Notes under the pieces: generated by a model
Databases searched by the model: none
The model's input: the letters and a program-made list of their open reading frames with translations, nothing else
What the model was told of the DNA's origin: nothing
NCBI RefSeq assembly: GCF_027744825.2
Contig: NC_071348.1
Location: 19,625,563-19,689,562 of the forward strand
Reading direction: 5' to 3'
Length of the DNA stretch: 64,000 bases
DNA from: Synchiropus splendidus
Taxonomy: Eukaryota > Chordata > Actinopteri > Syngnathiformes > Callionymidae
Position numbers and translations under genes: made by a program
Shown here: positions 34,901 to 45,710 of the stretch, in pieces
Layout of the letters: each line of letters begins with the position of its first letter
Position numbering within the stretch: position 1 is the stretch's first letter

Positions 34901-37900
34901 GTTGATAACTTTGGAAAAACACTTCAGACAGCTTAGATTTTATGTCCAACTACTAGAAAGACCGTTTCTGCTAAAGCGGGATGTGAAATTTTCATGTTCT
35001 GAAGCTTCCCTGAAAAGTTATGGCACAATGCAGAAAAGGCGTTTTCAGCCTAAGATAACATGGGTTCCGGAACGCCAAACATAAAAATGTTGATAACTTC
35101 GGAAAAACACTTCAGACAGCTTAGATTTGATCTGCAACTACTAGAAAGACCCTTTCTGCTATAGTGGGAAGTGAAATTTTCATGTTCTGAAGCTTCAATG
35201 CAAAGTTATGGCACAAAGCAGAAAACGCGTTTTCATCCTGATATGAGGTGGGTTCCGGAACGCCAAACATAAAAATGTTGATAACTTTGGAAAAACACTT
35301 CAAACAGCTTAGATTTGATGTGCAACTATTAGAAAGACCCTTTCTGCTATAGTGGGAGGTGAAAATTTCATGTTCTGTAGCTTCTCTGCAAAGTTATGGC
35401 ACAATCCAGAAAATGCATTTTCAGCCAGAGATAAGGTGGGATCCGGAACGCCAACCATAAAAATGTTGATAACGTTGGAAAAAAATTCAGACAGCTTAGA
35501 TTTTATGTGCAACTACTAGAAAGACCCTTTCTACTTTAGTGGGAGGTGAAAATATCATGTTCTGAAGCTTCTCTGCAAAGTTATGGCACAATGCGTAAAA
35601 CGCGTTTTGAGCCTGAGATAAGGTCGTTTCCGGAATGCCAAACATAAAAATGTTGAAACCTTTTGAAAAACTCTTCAGACAGCTTAGATTTGATGTGCAA
35701 CTACTAGAAAGACCCTTTCTGCTATAGTGGGAGGTGAAAATTTCATGTTCTGAAGCTTTCCTGCAAATTTACGACACAATGCGTAAAACGCATTTTCAGC
35801 CTGAGATAAGGTCGATTCTGGAACACCAAACATAAAAATGTTGATGACTTTGGAAAAATACTTCAGACAGCTTAGATTTGATGTGCAACTACTAGAAAGA
35901 CCCTTTCTACTATAGTGGGAGGAGAAAATATCATGTTCTGAGGCTTCCCTGCAAAGTAATGGCACAATGTAGAAAACGCGTTTTCAGCGTGAGATAAGGT
36001 CGATTCCGGAAGGCCAAACATAAAAATGTTGATAACTTTGGAAAAACACTTCAAACAGCTTAGATTTGACGTGCAACTACTAGAAAGACCCTTTCTGCTA
36101 TAGTGGGAGCTGAAAATTTAATGTTCTGAAGCTTCCCTGAAAAGTTATGGCACAATGCAGAAAACGCGTTTTCAGCCGGAGATAAGGTGGGTTCCGGAAC
36201 GCCAAACATAAAAATGTTGATAACTTTGGAAAAACACTTCAGACAGCTTAGATTTGATCTGCAACTACTAGAAAGACCCTTTCTGCTATAGTGGGATGTG
36301 AAAATGTAATGTTCTGAAGCTTCCCAGCAAAGTTTTGGCACTATGCAGAAAACACATTTTCAGCCTGAGATAAGTTCGATTCCGGAACGCCAAACATAAA
36401 AATGTTGATAACATTTGGAAAAACACTTCAGACAGATTAGATCTGATGTGCAACTACTAGAAAGACCCTTTCTGCTATAGTGGCAGGTGAAAATTTGATG
36501 TTCTGAAGCTTTATGCAAAGTTATGGCACAATGCGTAAAACGCGTTTTCAGCCTGAGATAAGGTCAATTCCGGAAAGCCAATCAAAAAAATGTTGATAAC
36601 TTTGGAAAAACATTCCAGACAGCTTAGATTTGATCTGCACCTACTAGAAAGACCCTTTCTGCTATAGTAGGAGGTGAAAATTTCATGTTCTGAAGCTTTG
36701 TGCAAAGTTATGGCACAATGCAGAAAACGCGTTTTCAGCCTGAGATAAGGTGGGTTCCGGAACGCCAAAAATACAAATGTTGACAACTTTGGAAAAACAC
36801 TTCAGACAGCTTAGATTTGATGTGCAACTACAAGACAGACGTTTTCTGCAATAGTGGGAGGTTAAAATGTCATATTCTGAAGCTTCCCTGCAAAGTAATG
36901 GCACAATGCAGAAAACGCGTTTTCAGCCTGATATAAGGTGGGTACCGGAACGCCACACATAAAAATGTTGATAACTTTGGAAAAACACTTCAGACAGCTT
37001 AGATATGATGTGCAACTACTAGAAAGACCCTTTATGCCATAGTGGGAGGTTAAAATTTCATGTTCTGAAGCTTCCCAGCAAAGTTATTGCTCAATGCAGA
37101 AAACACATTTTCAGCCTGAGATAAGATCGATTCCGGAACGCCAAACACAAAAATGATGATAACTTTGGAAAAACACTTCAGACTGCTTAGATTCGATGTG
37201 CAACTACTAGAAAGACCCTTTCTGCTATGGTCGAAGTTGAAAATTTCATGTTCTGAAGCTTCCCTGCAAAGTTATGGCACTATGCAGAAAACTCATTTTC
37301 AGCCTGAGATAAGTTCGATTCCAGAACGCCAAACATAAAAATGTTGTAACTTTGAAAAAACACTTCTGACAGCTTAGATTTGATGTGCAACTACAAAAAG
37401 ACCCTTTATTCTCTAGTGGGAGGTTAAAATTTCGTGTTGTGAAGCTTCCCTGCAAAGTTATGGCACAAAGCAGAAAGCGCGTTTTCAGCCTGAGATAAGG
37501 TCGATTGCGCAACGCCAAAAATAAAAAAGTTGATGACTTTTTAAATACACTTCAGACAGATTAGAATTGATGTGCAACTACTAGAAAGACCATTTCTACT
37601 ATAGTGGGAGGTGAAAATTTGATGTTCTGAAGCTTCCGTGCAAAGTTATGCCACAATGCGTAAAAGCCGTATTCAGCCTGAGATAAGGTTGATTCCGGAA
37701 CGCCAAACATAAAAATGTTGATAACTTTGGAAAAACACTTCAGACAGCTTAGATTTGATGAGCAACTACGAGAAAGACCCTTTCTGCTATAGTGGGTGGT
37801 GAAAATTCGATGTTCTGAAGCTTCCCTGCAAAGTTATGGAACAATGCGTTATACGCGTTTTCAGCCAGAGATAAGGTCGATTCAGGAACGCCAAATATAA

Positions 37901-38631
37901 AAAAGTTGATAACTTTTGAAATACACTTCAGACAGCATAGATTTGACGTGCAACAACGAGAAAGACCATTTCTGCTATAGTGGCATGTGAAAATTTCATG
38001 CTCTGAAGCTTCCCTGCAAAGTTATGGCACAATGCAGAAAACGCGTTTTCAGCCTGAGATAAGGTGGGTTCCGGAACGCCAAACATAAAAATGTTGATAA
38101 CTTTGGAAAAACACTTCAGACAACTTAGATATGATGTGCAACTACTAGAAAGATCCTTTCTGGTATAGCGGGAGGTGAAAATTTCATGTTCTGAACCTTC
38201 CCTGCAAAGTTATGCCACAAAGCAGGAAACGCGTTTTCAAACTGACATAAGGTGGGTTCCGGAATGCCAAACATAAAAATGTTGATAACTTTCGAAAAAC
38301 AGTTCAGACAGCTTAGATTTTATGTGCAACTACTAGAAAGACCATTTCTACTATAGTGGGAGGTGAAAATTTGATGTTCTGAAGCTTCCGTGCAAAGTTA
38401 TGCCACAATGCGTAAAAGGCGTTTTCAGCCTGAGATAAGGTCGATTCCGGAACGCCAAACATAAAAATGTTGATAACTTTTGAAATACACTTCACACAGC
38501 TTATATTTGACGTGCAACTACTAGAAAGACCATTTCTGCAATAGTGGCATGTGAAAATTTCATGTTCTGAAGCTTCCCTGCAAAGTTATGGCACAATGCA
38601 GAAAACGCGATTTCAGCATGAGATAAGGTGG
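25917..38631 (+). repeat. 188-bp satellite array, tract 3 (~68 monomers)
   Basis: The array resumes in mid-monomer at TAGATTTGATGTGCAAC and runs to the solo LTR insertion. Monomers between 31500 and 38600 are more diverged than those before 31200, with variants such as AAAGCGGGA, TCGATTGCAAAACGCC and small indels. No gene or other element was found in this stretch. Confidence 0.95.
26270..31140 (+). repeat. Higher-order duplications, 2444 bp (13 monomers) and 2256 bp (12 monomers)
   Basis: The series at about 26270-27480 repeats at 28714-29924 (shift 2444). Downstream the same blocks match at a shift of 2256, meaning one monomer was lost in the later copy. The same monomer series also occurs before the LTR fragment: 22670 matches 27232, and 23951 matches 30769. 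The block was therefore amplified around the LTR remnant without copying it. Confidence 0.78.
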
Positions 38632-40702
38632 TGTAGTGAAAGTGACGGATGGTCTAGTCACGGACGCCTCCGTCTGTGACGTGGATATTATGAAAAATAA
38701 TATCACCTCGAAAGTTTGGGGCACCACCTGAAATATAGTTTCCAGGAGACTATTAAGCTCTCTTGATTAACACTTAATTAATTAATTAACGGTGGTAACT
38801 TAATTAATTACTAGTGTACTCAATCTATTTATCTGAAGTCACTACTCGTGATGTAATGTCCTTTGCTGATCAGAGGCTCTTAGATTGATTATAATACACT
38901 CCAAAGTAACGTGATCTAGACCAACGTAATTTTATAGATTTATTTAAGAATAAAAGAACAGAAAGAAACAGGAAAGATGCAAAGTGGAGTGAGATGATCC
39001 CGACAATATCGCGATGGAAGCGTAAACCTGTTATGAAGCAATATCAATACAGCATCAGACGCGTATGTAACTGATGGGAAAGTTGAGACGTTCTAGTCTA
39101 ACTGTCAACCTCAGGCAAGTAATGATATTACTAAACCCAACACACCAATCTGCGCAGAGATGACACACAGCGGCTTACTTTGACGATGAGTGGAGGGATG
39201 AATGGGATGGATGGATGGATGGATGAGAGGATGATGAGTAGATGCAGAAAGTCGGTCAGGAGATGAGGGAGGAGGCAGGCGGCTTTGGAGGGAGGCGTCC
39301 TGGTTCTCAGCGTGGTGACTCGAAGGTGATGAGGACCCGCGGCTTCAGGCGTGGATGGCACTCTCGGATCGTCTTCCGGACCGTCGTGGATCTTTCGGCG
39401 CAGACGGAGTGATCGTCGCTGGCAGAGAACGGCGTAGGACCGGAAGCGTATCTTTGTCTCGTGCCAGGTGATTCACCGGTCTGAACAACCTTCTAGAGTG
39501 GTCGCCTTAATGACACACTCCAGATAGCAGAAGGTTGTTGAAAGTTGGACTCGCGTGCTCGTCACGGCTGCCGGCTGTGATCACGTGGTGTGACTGGGCC
39601 GTTCCTGAAGGAAGCTCTGGCTTGGCAGACCGCTGGAGGACGAGGGCGACGTGCAACTTTGGAGAAGTTCCTCAATCACTCTCACACTTGGATGGGCAGC
39701 GAGTGGAACGCTGGCACGGCTTCAAGGGTGGAGGAGAAGCAAGAGTCTTTGCAGGAACTTGAGCAGGAACCGTCGGAGAAGTTGGTTGTAGTTGGTTGTA
39801 GGAGGCGAAGGAGCCAGAGGACTCGGCAGAAGGAGGGGAAAGAGCGCAACCGAGGGCAACAGAGGGACAGAGGGGAAAAGAGCAACGGGGTAAGAGAGGA
39901 GCACAGAGGGCTGAACAGAGAGCTGAACAGAGCGATGAACCTCTGTAAACTGGGTCTTTTAAACTCTCATGAAGAGTCTCCTTGTCCAGTCTTGATTGGT
40001 TGAAGGAGTTCCATCACCTATTGCTGATTGGACGAGGATTTCCAAGCCTGGCCTTCCTCCTCCTCCTCCAACGGGGTCGTAAATTCCAGTCTTGAGATGG
40101 GAGATTTTGATCCCCCCAGTACCAGAGTTTTATTTGACAATAAAACATTACCTGAGTTGTAAAGTTGCTCACAATCTGTCAAAACTTTCCCATCTCAATT
40201 CAAGCATTCAAACGACACCAAACATGACCATTCTAGCACATTGTCTTCTTATAATGATCAACATAACAATCAACCATTCATGTCAAGTTTAACATCACAT
40301 GTTCAGGGCATCTGGTTTGCTGGAACATCCTGTGGAAATCATGGGTTAAGTGGGAAACAAAAGTCCTTTTTCAGAAATACACATTAAGACACATTCACAT
40401 ATAAGTCTGTCTTTATTCATCTGGAACCTGGAAAAGGGGGAGCTGTGTGTGTCCCCCACCAAACAGGGTTCACGAGTTGTTCAGGGTTTTTTCCTCTTAC
40501 GGCACAGCATCCTGGACTGTTGCTCTAGTCTCTCCCCCCTTTGACCATTCCAATGATTTATGGTCCTTATCGGAGGGTTCAGAAACCTCTGAGCTGCCAA
40601 AGGCATGGTGGGAACTCAAGGAGATGTCTCCGAGTTGAAGTTACACATTCCAGAAACGTTCACCAGGTCCATGCTTGAATCTCTGGAGAAGGAATCACTA
40701 CA
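38632..40702. mobile_element. Probable solo LTR of an endogenous retrovirus (2071 bp)
   Basis: Non-satellite insert with ends TGTAGTGA and TCACTACA, 8-bp inverted and of the TG...CA form. It is flanked by the 4-bp duplication GTGG (38628-38631 and 40703-40706), and removing it restores a normal monomer (AAGGTGGGTTCC). No internal direct repeats or retroviral genes were seen, so a solo LTR is the simplest reading. It contains near-perfect hairpins at 38657-38680 and 38684-38704 (GATATTAT/ATAATATC), a TTAATTAA-rich dyad near 38775-38815, a GGAT-type microsatellite near 39207-39230, an AATAAA at 40139, and two reversed CCAAT boxes near 40000-40030. Strand is undecided. It could instead be a non-autonomous DNA element with short terminal repeats. 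Confidence 0.65.
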
Positions 40703-41238
40703 GTGGGTTCCGGAACGCCAAACATAAAAATGTTGATAACTTTGGAAAAACACTTCAGACAGCTTAGATGTGATGTGCAACTACTAGAAAGACCCTTTCT
40801 GCCATTGTGGGAGGTGAAAATTTCATGTTCTGAAGCTTCCCTGCAAAATTATGGCACAATGGAGAAAACGCAATTTTAGCCTGAGATAAGGTGGGTTCCG
40901 GAACGCCAAACATAAAAATATTGATAACTTTGGAAAAACACTTCAGACAGCTTAGATATGATGTGCAACTTCTAGAAAGACCCTTTCTGCTATAGTGGGA
41001 TGTGAAAATTTCATGTTCTGAAGCTTTCCTGCAAAGTTATGGCACAATGCAGAAAACGCGTTTTCAGCCAGAGATAAGGTCGATTCCGGAACGCCAAACA
41101 GAAAAAAGTTGATAACTTTTGAAATACACTTCAGACAGCTTAGATTTGATGTGCAACTACTAGAAAGACCATTTCTGCTATAGTGGGATGTGAAAATTTC
41201 ATGTTCTGAAGCTTTATGCAAAGTTATGGCACAATGCG
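40703..41238 (+). repeat. 188-bp satellite array, tract 4 (~2.9 monomers)
   Basis: A short satellite remnant between the solo LTR and the retrovirus, in the same orientation and phase as the rest. It ends with ...CACAATGCG, of which ATGCG is the target duplication of the retrovirus. Confidence 0.95.
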
Positions 41239-42390
41239 TGTCGTCGGGTTTAGGTTTTCAAGGTCTTGTGTACAAGGCGATTGGCTATAACATAAGCCGT
41301 CCCTAGTTCCGAGCACACTACCTCCCTTTGCCTCTCTGGTAAAGGGCCCCTCGGTTGGTCAACTCAGTCAGCCTCTTGTTGCGGACACGGTTCTAAGACT
41401 ATAACAAGCGTATCAACTATACCTTATTATATTAGTGAGTAGTGTCGGCGCTTCACTGAGCGGGTTATTTAATTAGCCCGACCTGTTTAGAAACAGGTTC
41501 TTGACCTTACAATGCTACACCTTACCGTAGTCTCTTTACTTAACTTCGTTTAGGGACTCATGATCGGATCCTAAATCCATTCCTTTCAAATAACATTTTC
41601 CCCATAAATGCCTAAAACTACCACCTAATCATTGACACAATAATTCAGGATGGAATAATGCTACCATGTGAGACACTCATTACATGTGCAACAGGAGGAA
41701 ATCAAACAGTAACTCACCTATAACCCAATTGATGGTAGTAGGTAGGAGCCAGTTGATTCTTTAGTAGTCAGGGATCAACGCCGTTGTGCCTTTTCAGTAC
41801 TTAATTCGTACTCAATTTTATTATGTTTTTTGTCACAAAAATGTTTCTTCAAAAAATTAATAAAAGAATAGTAAAAACAGCAAAGTCAACCAAAAATAAT
41901 AAAATCCATAAACTCAAGGGTATCGCCAGACGCTGATACCCAACAATATCAAAAGTACCGCCAGACGCTGGTACTAGTACATATACTTCAAAAACCATAT
42001 AATCAAAAATACTTCAAAGACCGTATAATCAAAAAATACTTCAAAATCATATAATCAAAATTACTGCAATAAAAAGGATTAATTCAAAAATAGTAAGAGA
42101 GAAATAAAAGATGAGTTAAAATCAAATGGTCCGAGAGCAAACAGCAAGAGCACCGTCCCAAGATAAGATATAAAACCTTACAGCGGACAGACGCGGGCGA
42201 AGATCCAAAAAGAGCAAGAACCCAGGGTCACATCTCCGAGCGCTTATATAGCCACACACAGCTTTGAAGACACACCGACGTCCGTTAAATATTATTTAGC
42301 AGGTCCATTAATGATAAAAACAGAAACAATACCAAATATTATTTAGCAGGTTTTGATTATAATATTTTCGAACTTCCAGTATATACAACA
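41239..42390 (-). repeat. 3' LTR, with a U3 deletion
   Basis: 1152 bp, matching the right LTR except for a few substitutions, a 2-bp indel (TACACCTTACC against TACACCTCTTACC) and one large gap. The right LTR has 376 extra bp (53684-54059) between CCGACGTCCGTT and AAATATTATTTAGC. The missing block lies upstream of the TATA box in element orientation, so it removes much of U3. Confidence 0.92.
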
Positions 42391-42400
42391 TCCCCCTCCG
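42391..42400 (-). other. 3' polypurine tract
   Basis: In element orientation CGGAGGGGGA directly precedes the TGTTG start of the 3' LTR, the expected plus-strand primer position. It lies 13 bp after the stop codon of the last gene. Confidence 0.8.
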
Positions 42401-42413
42401 AAAATATCTTCCT

Positions 42414-43922
42414 TCACCATTTGTCCAATTCGTCAAAGTCCAGTGGTCCGATTCCTTCGTCGTCATCATTTCGTTGTCTCAGCAGTGACTCGAGATCATC
42501 CAATTCTCTCATCATGTTCACGTAGTAGCAGATCCACATCAGCGCCGATGCCGATCTTGGCACACCAGGCGACGTAGGGCTGGACGTCAAAGGGGCAGTG
42601 TAGTCATTAGGTTCTCCACCACAATCCTCAGACGCTGCGGGACCTGGAACCTCATCTTGGGGAGTACTGGGTGAATATTCATTTCGTGGGGCTGGAGTCG
42701 AGTGGCTTGCAGATTGAGAAGATGTGGGGCACAGATCACTGGAGTCTTCAGTTTGAGGAGAAGGTGTCTGGCGTCTTGGTGATGCCGGGGGTACAGGGTT
42801 TAGCATGCTTCCGGGGTTCATCTCCACAGGGCCATCTGTCCCCGTGTGAGAGTCATTAACGGGGCCTGCTACGAACTGTCCAACATCAGGGAAGACAAAG
42901 CTGATGTCCCTCATGTTTAACCCACACAGGTGGCAACTTCCCAAGATATGGCCATCGTGCTTACAAAGGAGTGGATCTTTAAGGGCTACTAATTCTCCCT
43001 TACAATAAGCACAATTTGCTGCGCTGGCATCTCCTTGGTGATCTGGCTGTTCTTCCTGGCTGTCCTCAACTGCACTACTTTCTGAAGGTGGTGGGGCATT
43101 CGGCAGTGGTTCGGGAGAGGACCGCGCTGGCTCAGGGTACATCGGTACAGACACGGAGGCCCTCCGACACTTGGGTGCCCTTGGGGCTGGAGTAGCTACC
43201 GACTCCGAGCTGGCAGGTGTCTCGTCATTGGACGGGAGATTGCTTCTCCCTCCAGAGGCCACCTCTGTGCTACTGGATGTCGCGGCTCTCCTTGCCCAAC
43301 GTCTCGCCGGGTTTGCTCTCCGGGGGGCGGGCCTCCCGAGTTGCCGTTTGTACTGTTGGAGCATGGCAGGGCGCCTCCAGTCGCGATTTCCCTTCAACAC
43401 CGGCATTGCTTCCTCCTTAGCTCCACTCATCACCAGTCGGGCGAATTTTTCCCAAGTGACTGGTCCTTGCATATGCCAACCAAGTGCCGTGGGCACCACT
43501 GATCTGTCTTTCAACAACCTTTCGATCCACTCATAGTAACCACTAGGACAATATCCTCCTTGGTAATGTTGTGTACCAAGCCCCCCATGCCACAATTCAT
43601 CATGCTCCCTGATGACGCACTCCTCCCAGTCCTCATACACACTCACGACGTCTTTCTGCCATTGAGTCACCATCAGTAAGTTTGGGTCATAGAGGTAAAT
43701 CTGATTCTCGGGAGGTTGGTAGCCTGGCTGAATGTGTCCTGGCCCCCAAGGTCTGGCCGGGCTAACATTTCCCAAGTCTTCGTTGTATATTTCTCCCACC
43801 TGTTCGGTTCTCAGCACCATTCCCTCCATCATATACGGAGGATGGAATGCTCCGCGTTCAATCCAGGATGTCTGCCCAGGTCCTATTTTACAATGGTACG
43901 CCCTAATGGCGCGCGTGGTCAA
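42414..43922 (-). CDS. Transactivator-like accessory protein, 3'-most gene
   Basis: Open for 502 codons. The frame has no ATG at its start (the first codon is TTG, shortly after an upstream TAA) and the first ATG is at 43832, so the 5' end may come from splicing or be damaged. Visible features: an N-terminal half rich in Trp and Tyr (residues 1-170); an arginine-rich stretch at about 191-213 that could be a nuclear localisation signal; a Ser/Pro-rich linker; a Cys/His cluster at 304-333 (CxxC, then C, H, H, then CxxC) that looks like a zinc site; another Ser/Pro-rich region; and an acidic, hydrophobic C-terminus (about 472-502, with DDLESLL and DFDEL). A basic region plus an acidic C-terminus, in the last gene before the LTR, is the layout of foamy virus Tas/Bel1 transactivators. 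This is inference from layout only; I see no clear sequence match. Confidence 0.7.
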   Translation of the reverse strand: MTTRAIRAYHCKIGPGQTSWIERGAFHPPYMMEGMVLRTEQVGEIYNEDLGNVSPARPWGPGHIQPGYQPPENQIYLYDPNLLMVTQWQKDVVSVYEDWEECVIREHDELWHGGLGTQHYQGGYCPSGYYEWIERLLKDRSVVPTALGWHMQGPVTWEKFARLVMSGAKEEAMPVLKGNRDWRRPAMLQQYKRQLGRPAPRRANPARRWARRAATSSSTEVASGGRSNLPSNDETPASSESVATPAPRAPKCRRASVSVPMYPEPARSSPEPLPNAPPPSESSAVEDSQEEQPDHQGDASAANCAYCKGELVALKDPLLCKHDGHILGSCHLCGLNMRDISFVFPDVGQFVAGPVNDSHTGTDGPVEMNPGSMLNPVPPASPRRQTPSPQTEDSSDLCPTSSQSASHSTPAPRNEYSPSTPQDEVPGPAASEDCGGEPNDYTAPLTSSPTSPGVPRSASALMWICYYVNMMRELDDLESLLRQRNDDDEGIGPLDFDELDKW

Positions 43923-44404
43923 CGGGGCAGCTTATCATCCCCGGGGAACGTAAACTCCCAGAGTTCAGCACAAACAACTGGGAGCCAATGGTTCAATGGC
44001 TCGTTCTCCTGGCACATTACCACAAAGCATGGCCATGCCTGGAGAATGAACGGGGTCTCCTTTTCGAATGACCACACAACCCGATCCCTCGCTTTGATTT
44101 CATGCGGTATTCACAATTTTTGGACCTTCTTTTTATGATCTTGGGTAAGTACACCGCGTGACACCTTTGCTGTAAATCTCATGCAGGGCTCGCCCCTCCA
44201 ATATTCAACCATTTTGGTGGAGGGTCCCCAACTAAAAATCCTATGTTTTCCTTTGTCTACAGGGCGGACTTTGGTTCCGGGATCAAGGGGCTCCATGATC
44301 ACATCTAGGGCTAACAGGACTCTCGTTTTTTGTGTGTGCCATGGATCCCATTGATCTGCTTTGTCGTTCCCGTCCGTAATCACAATTGGGCCCTGCAGAA
44401 ACAT
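43919..44404 (-). pseudogene. Accessory ORF interrupted by an in-frame TGA
   Basis: An ATG at 44404 opens 97 codons to a TGA at 44113-44111. The same frame then stays open for 63 more codons (starting IPHEIKARDRVVWSF) to a TGA at 43921-43919. The second half looks like genuine coding sequence (Trp-rich, few rare residues), so the first TGA is probably a later mutation; CGA to TGA by CpG decay would do it. The final TGA overlaps the start of the 502-codon frame, which lies in another phase. The two could therefore be exons or halves of one former gene. Function unknown. Confidence 0.5.
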
Positions 44405-44413
44405 TACAAAATG

Positions 44414-45064
44414 TCAATTTTGAGAAGGTCTACGAACAGTAGACGCCATTCCAAACAGCCTTATGCTGTTCGAAGTTTTCCATATCTTTATGGGGTAACA
44501 AGTCCCCATCAGATAACCTATATAAAACACAGAGACATACAAAGAAGTTCCTCCAGCTAACTTTTTGAACAGAATCCATATCATCAGAATCATCCATTGC
44601 GCAGTAAGATTAAGTGCTGCTTTTTTATACCTCCCCAGGGTTGACCAAATTAATGTCAGCAATGAGCCTATGAGTATGAAGTATATCGCCGTTCCTGCTA
44701 TAATGCAATAGGTACACTGAGAACTTATGCAAAACAAAAGGGCCAATTCGGTGTACAGACTGTCCAGTACGTACACTATGGCGACCGCGGTCGGCCAAAG
44801 CCATGGTCTCTGAGGGCTTAAATTTAAACCCACGCCTCCAATGAGGCCGAACGAGGCATGTAAAGGGGATGCTTTTCTAACGAAAAAGCGAATGCACCCT
44901 ACTATTAATCCGAGGATGCATCCCAGACAAGTTTTTTGCTTATGTAATGGAGGAACAAATATTACTTGCAAAATGGACAGCATTGCAAAATCAATAAAAT
45001 CTGCCCCTACCTGGGGAGGACTCTCGGGGTGACACCCGGTGGTGTTCGTCTGGTTGCTTGCCAT
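44414..45064 (-). CDS. Small polytopic membrane protein of the retrovirus
   Basis: 216 codons from a proper ATG at 45064. The N-terminus has two potential N-glycosylation sites (NQT, NTT at residues 4-9). Hydrophobic segments lie at about 21-39, 46-62, 69-82 (weak), 88-113, 117-140, 150-166 and 173-190, giving five to seven likely membrane spans. Positive residues lie in short loops (HKQK, RK, RYKK). The C-terminal ~25 residues are hydrophilic. I do not recognise the family. It sits between env and the transactivator-like gene on the env strand, so it would be expressed from a spliced transcript or an internal promoter. A multi-span membrane protein is not a standard retroviral gene; a captured host gene or a viral ion-channel-like protein are both possible. 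The frame is fully open with no obvious damage. Confidence 0.65.
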   Translation of the reverse strand: MASNQTNTTGCHPESPPQVGADFIDFAMLSILQVIFVPPLHKQKTCLGCILGLIVGCIRFFVRKASPLHASFGLIGGVGLNLSPQRPWLWPTAVAIVYVLDSLYTELALLFCISSQCTYCIIAGTAIYFILIGSLLTLIWSTLGRYKKAALNLTAQWMILMIWILFKKLAGGTSLYVSVFYIGYLMGTCYPIKIWKTSNSIRLFGMASTVRRPSQN

Positions 45065-45710
45065 GTTCAGTGCGACTAAACGTGAGATACTTGCTGCGCT
45101 GCTCTTTACAGGTGCTTGCGGATGGAGGCGTTACCTTGAGTCCCCTGTTGATGTAGGCGGAGCGTCAGTGCATCTGCTCCAGTACACGCCCATGTCATCC
45201 AGAAGAGAGTCCAAACTATTGTCTGGTTCCGTGCTGTGTTTAAACACTTTATGGGTATTTTAATGTAATCGTGGGTAAAAGCTATGGAGCGTATTACATT
45301 GCTCTGCAAAGTTGTATCATTTAGTTCTCATTTTAATCAATCCTGAATTGATATCGTAAACTAATACTTTGGTACTGATTAAGATGTATTTTTCTGTTAT
45401 TACAGTGGTAACTTTTGATCTCTCACTCTCTTTCTCTCTCTCTCTCCACCCTCTGAGAGTTTTAAGAGAACTCTAAGTAACTATGATTTTACACGGTGTA
45501 TTGTCCGTCCTTCAACACCAGTCCTCTCTTTAGGAGAACTGGGTAACTTTGAAGTTAAGTAATATTAATATTATTAAAATGATGCCTAACACTCAGGTTA
45601 AAATTATGATTTTCATCCTAAGATTTTCCTTATTTACTTCCCCCTCAGGTACTTTCGTGGCCAGTACCTTAATCCTTAATACATAAGTGGGATGCCTAAC
45701 CCAAACCTAG
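45065..45710 (-). other. Non-coding spacer after env
   Basis: No convincing gene. In element orientation it contains a purine run GAGGGGGAAG (plus strand 45637-45646) close to the sequence of the 3' polypurine tract, and a long GA-rich stretch (CT-repeat on the plus strand, about 45419-45450). A short open frame (45309-45106) starts at TTG. It includes a hydrophobic stretch (TIVWTLFWMTWACTGADA) and runs into CAAG/GTAACG, which resembles a splice donor. This could be a signal-peptide exon or an internal promoter region; neither is proven. Confidence 0.4.

Noticed and set aside
39131..40003. Frames of 60-137 codons inside the candidate solo LTR
   Set aside because: Low-complexity (Arg/Glu- or Leu/Ser-rich), overlapping on both strands, and not resembling retroviral proteins.
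38632..40702. hAT- or piggyBac-type DNA transposon
   Set aside because: The target duplication is 4 bp (GTGG), not 8 bp or TTAA, the terminal inversion is only 8 bp, and there is no transposase frame. A solo LTR fits better, though this is not settled.
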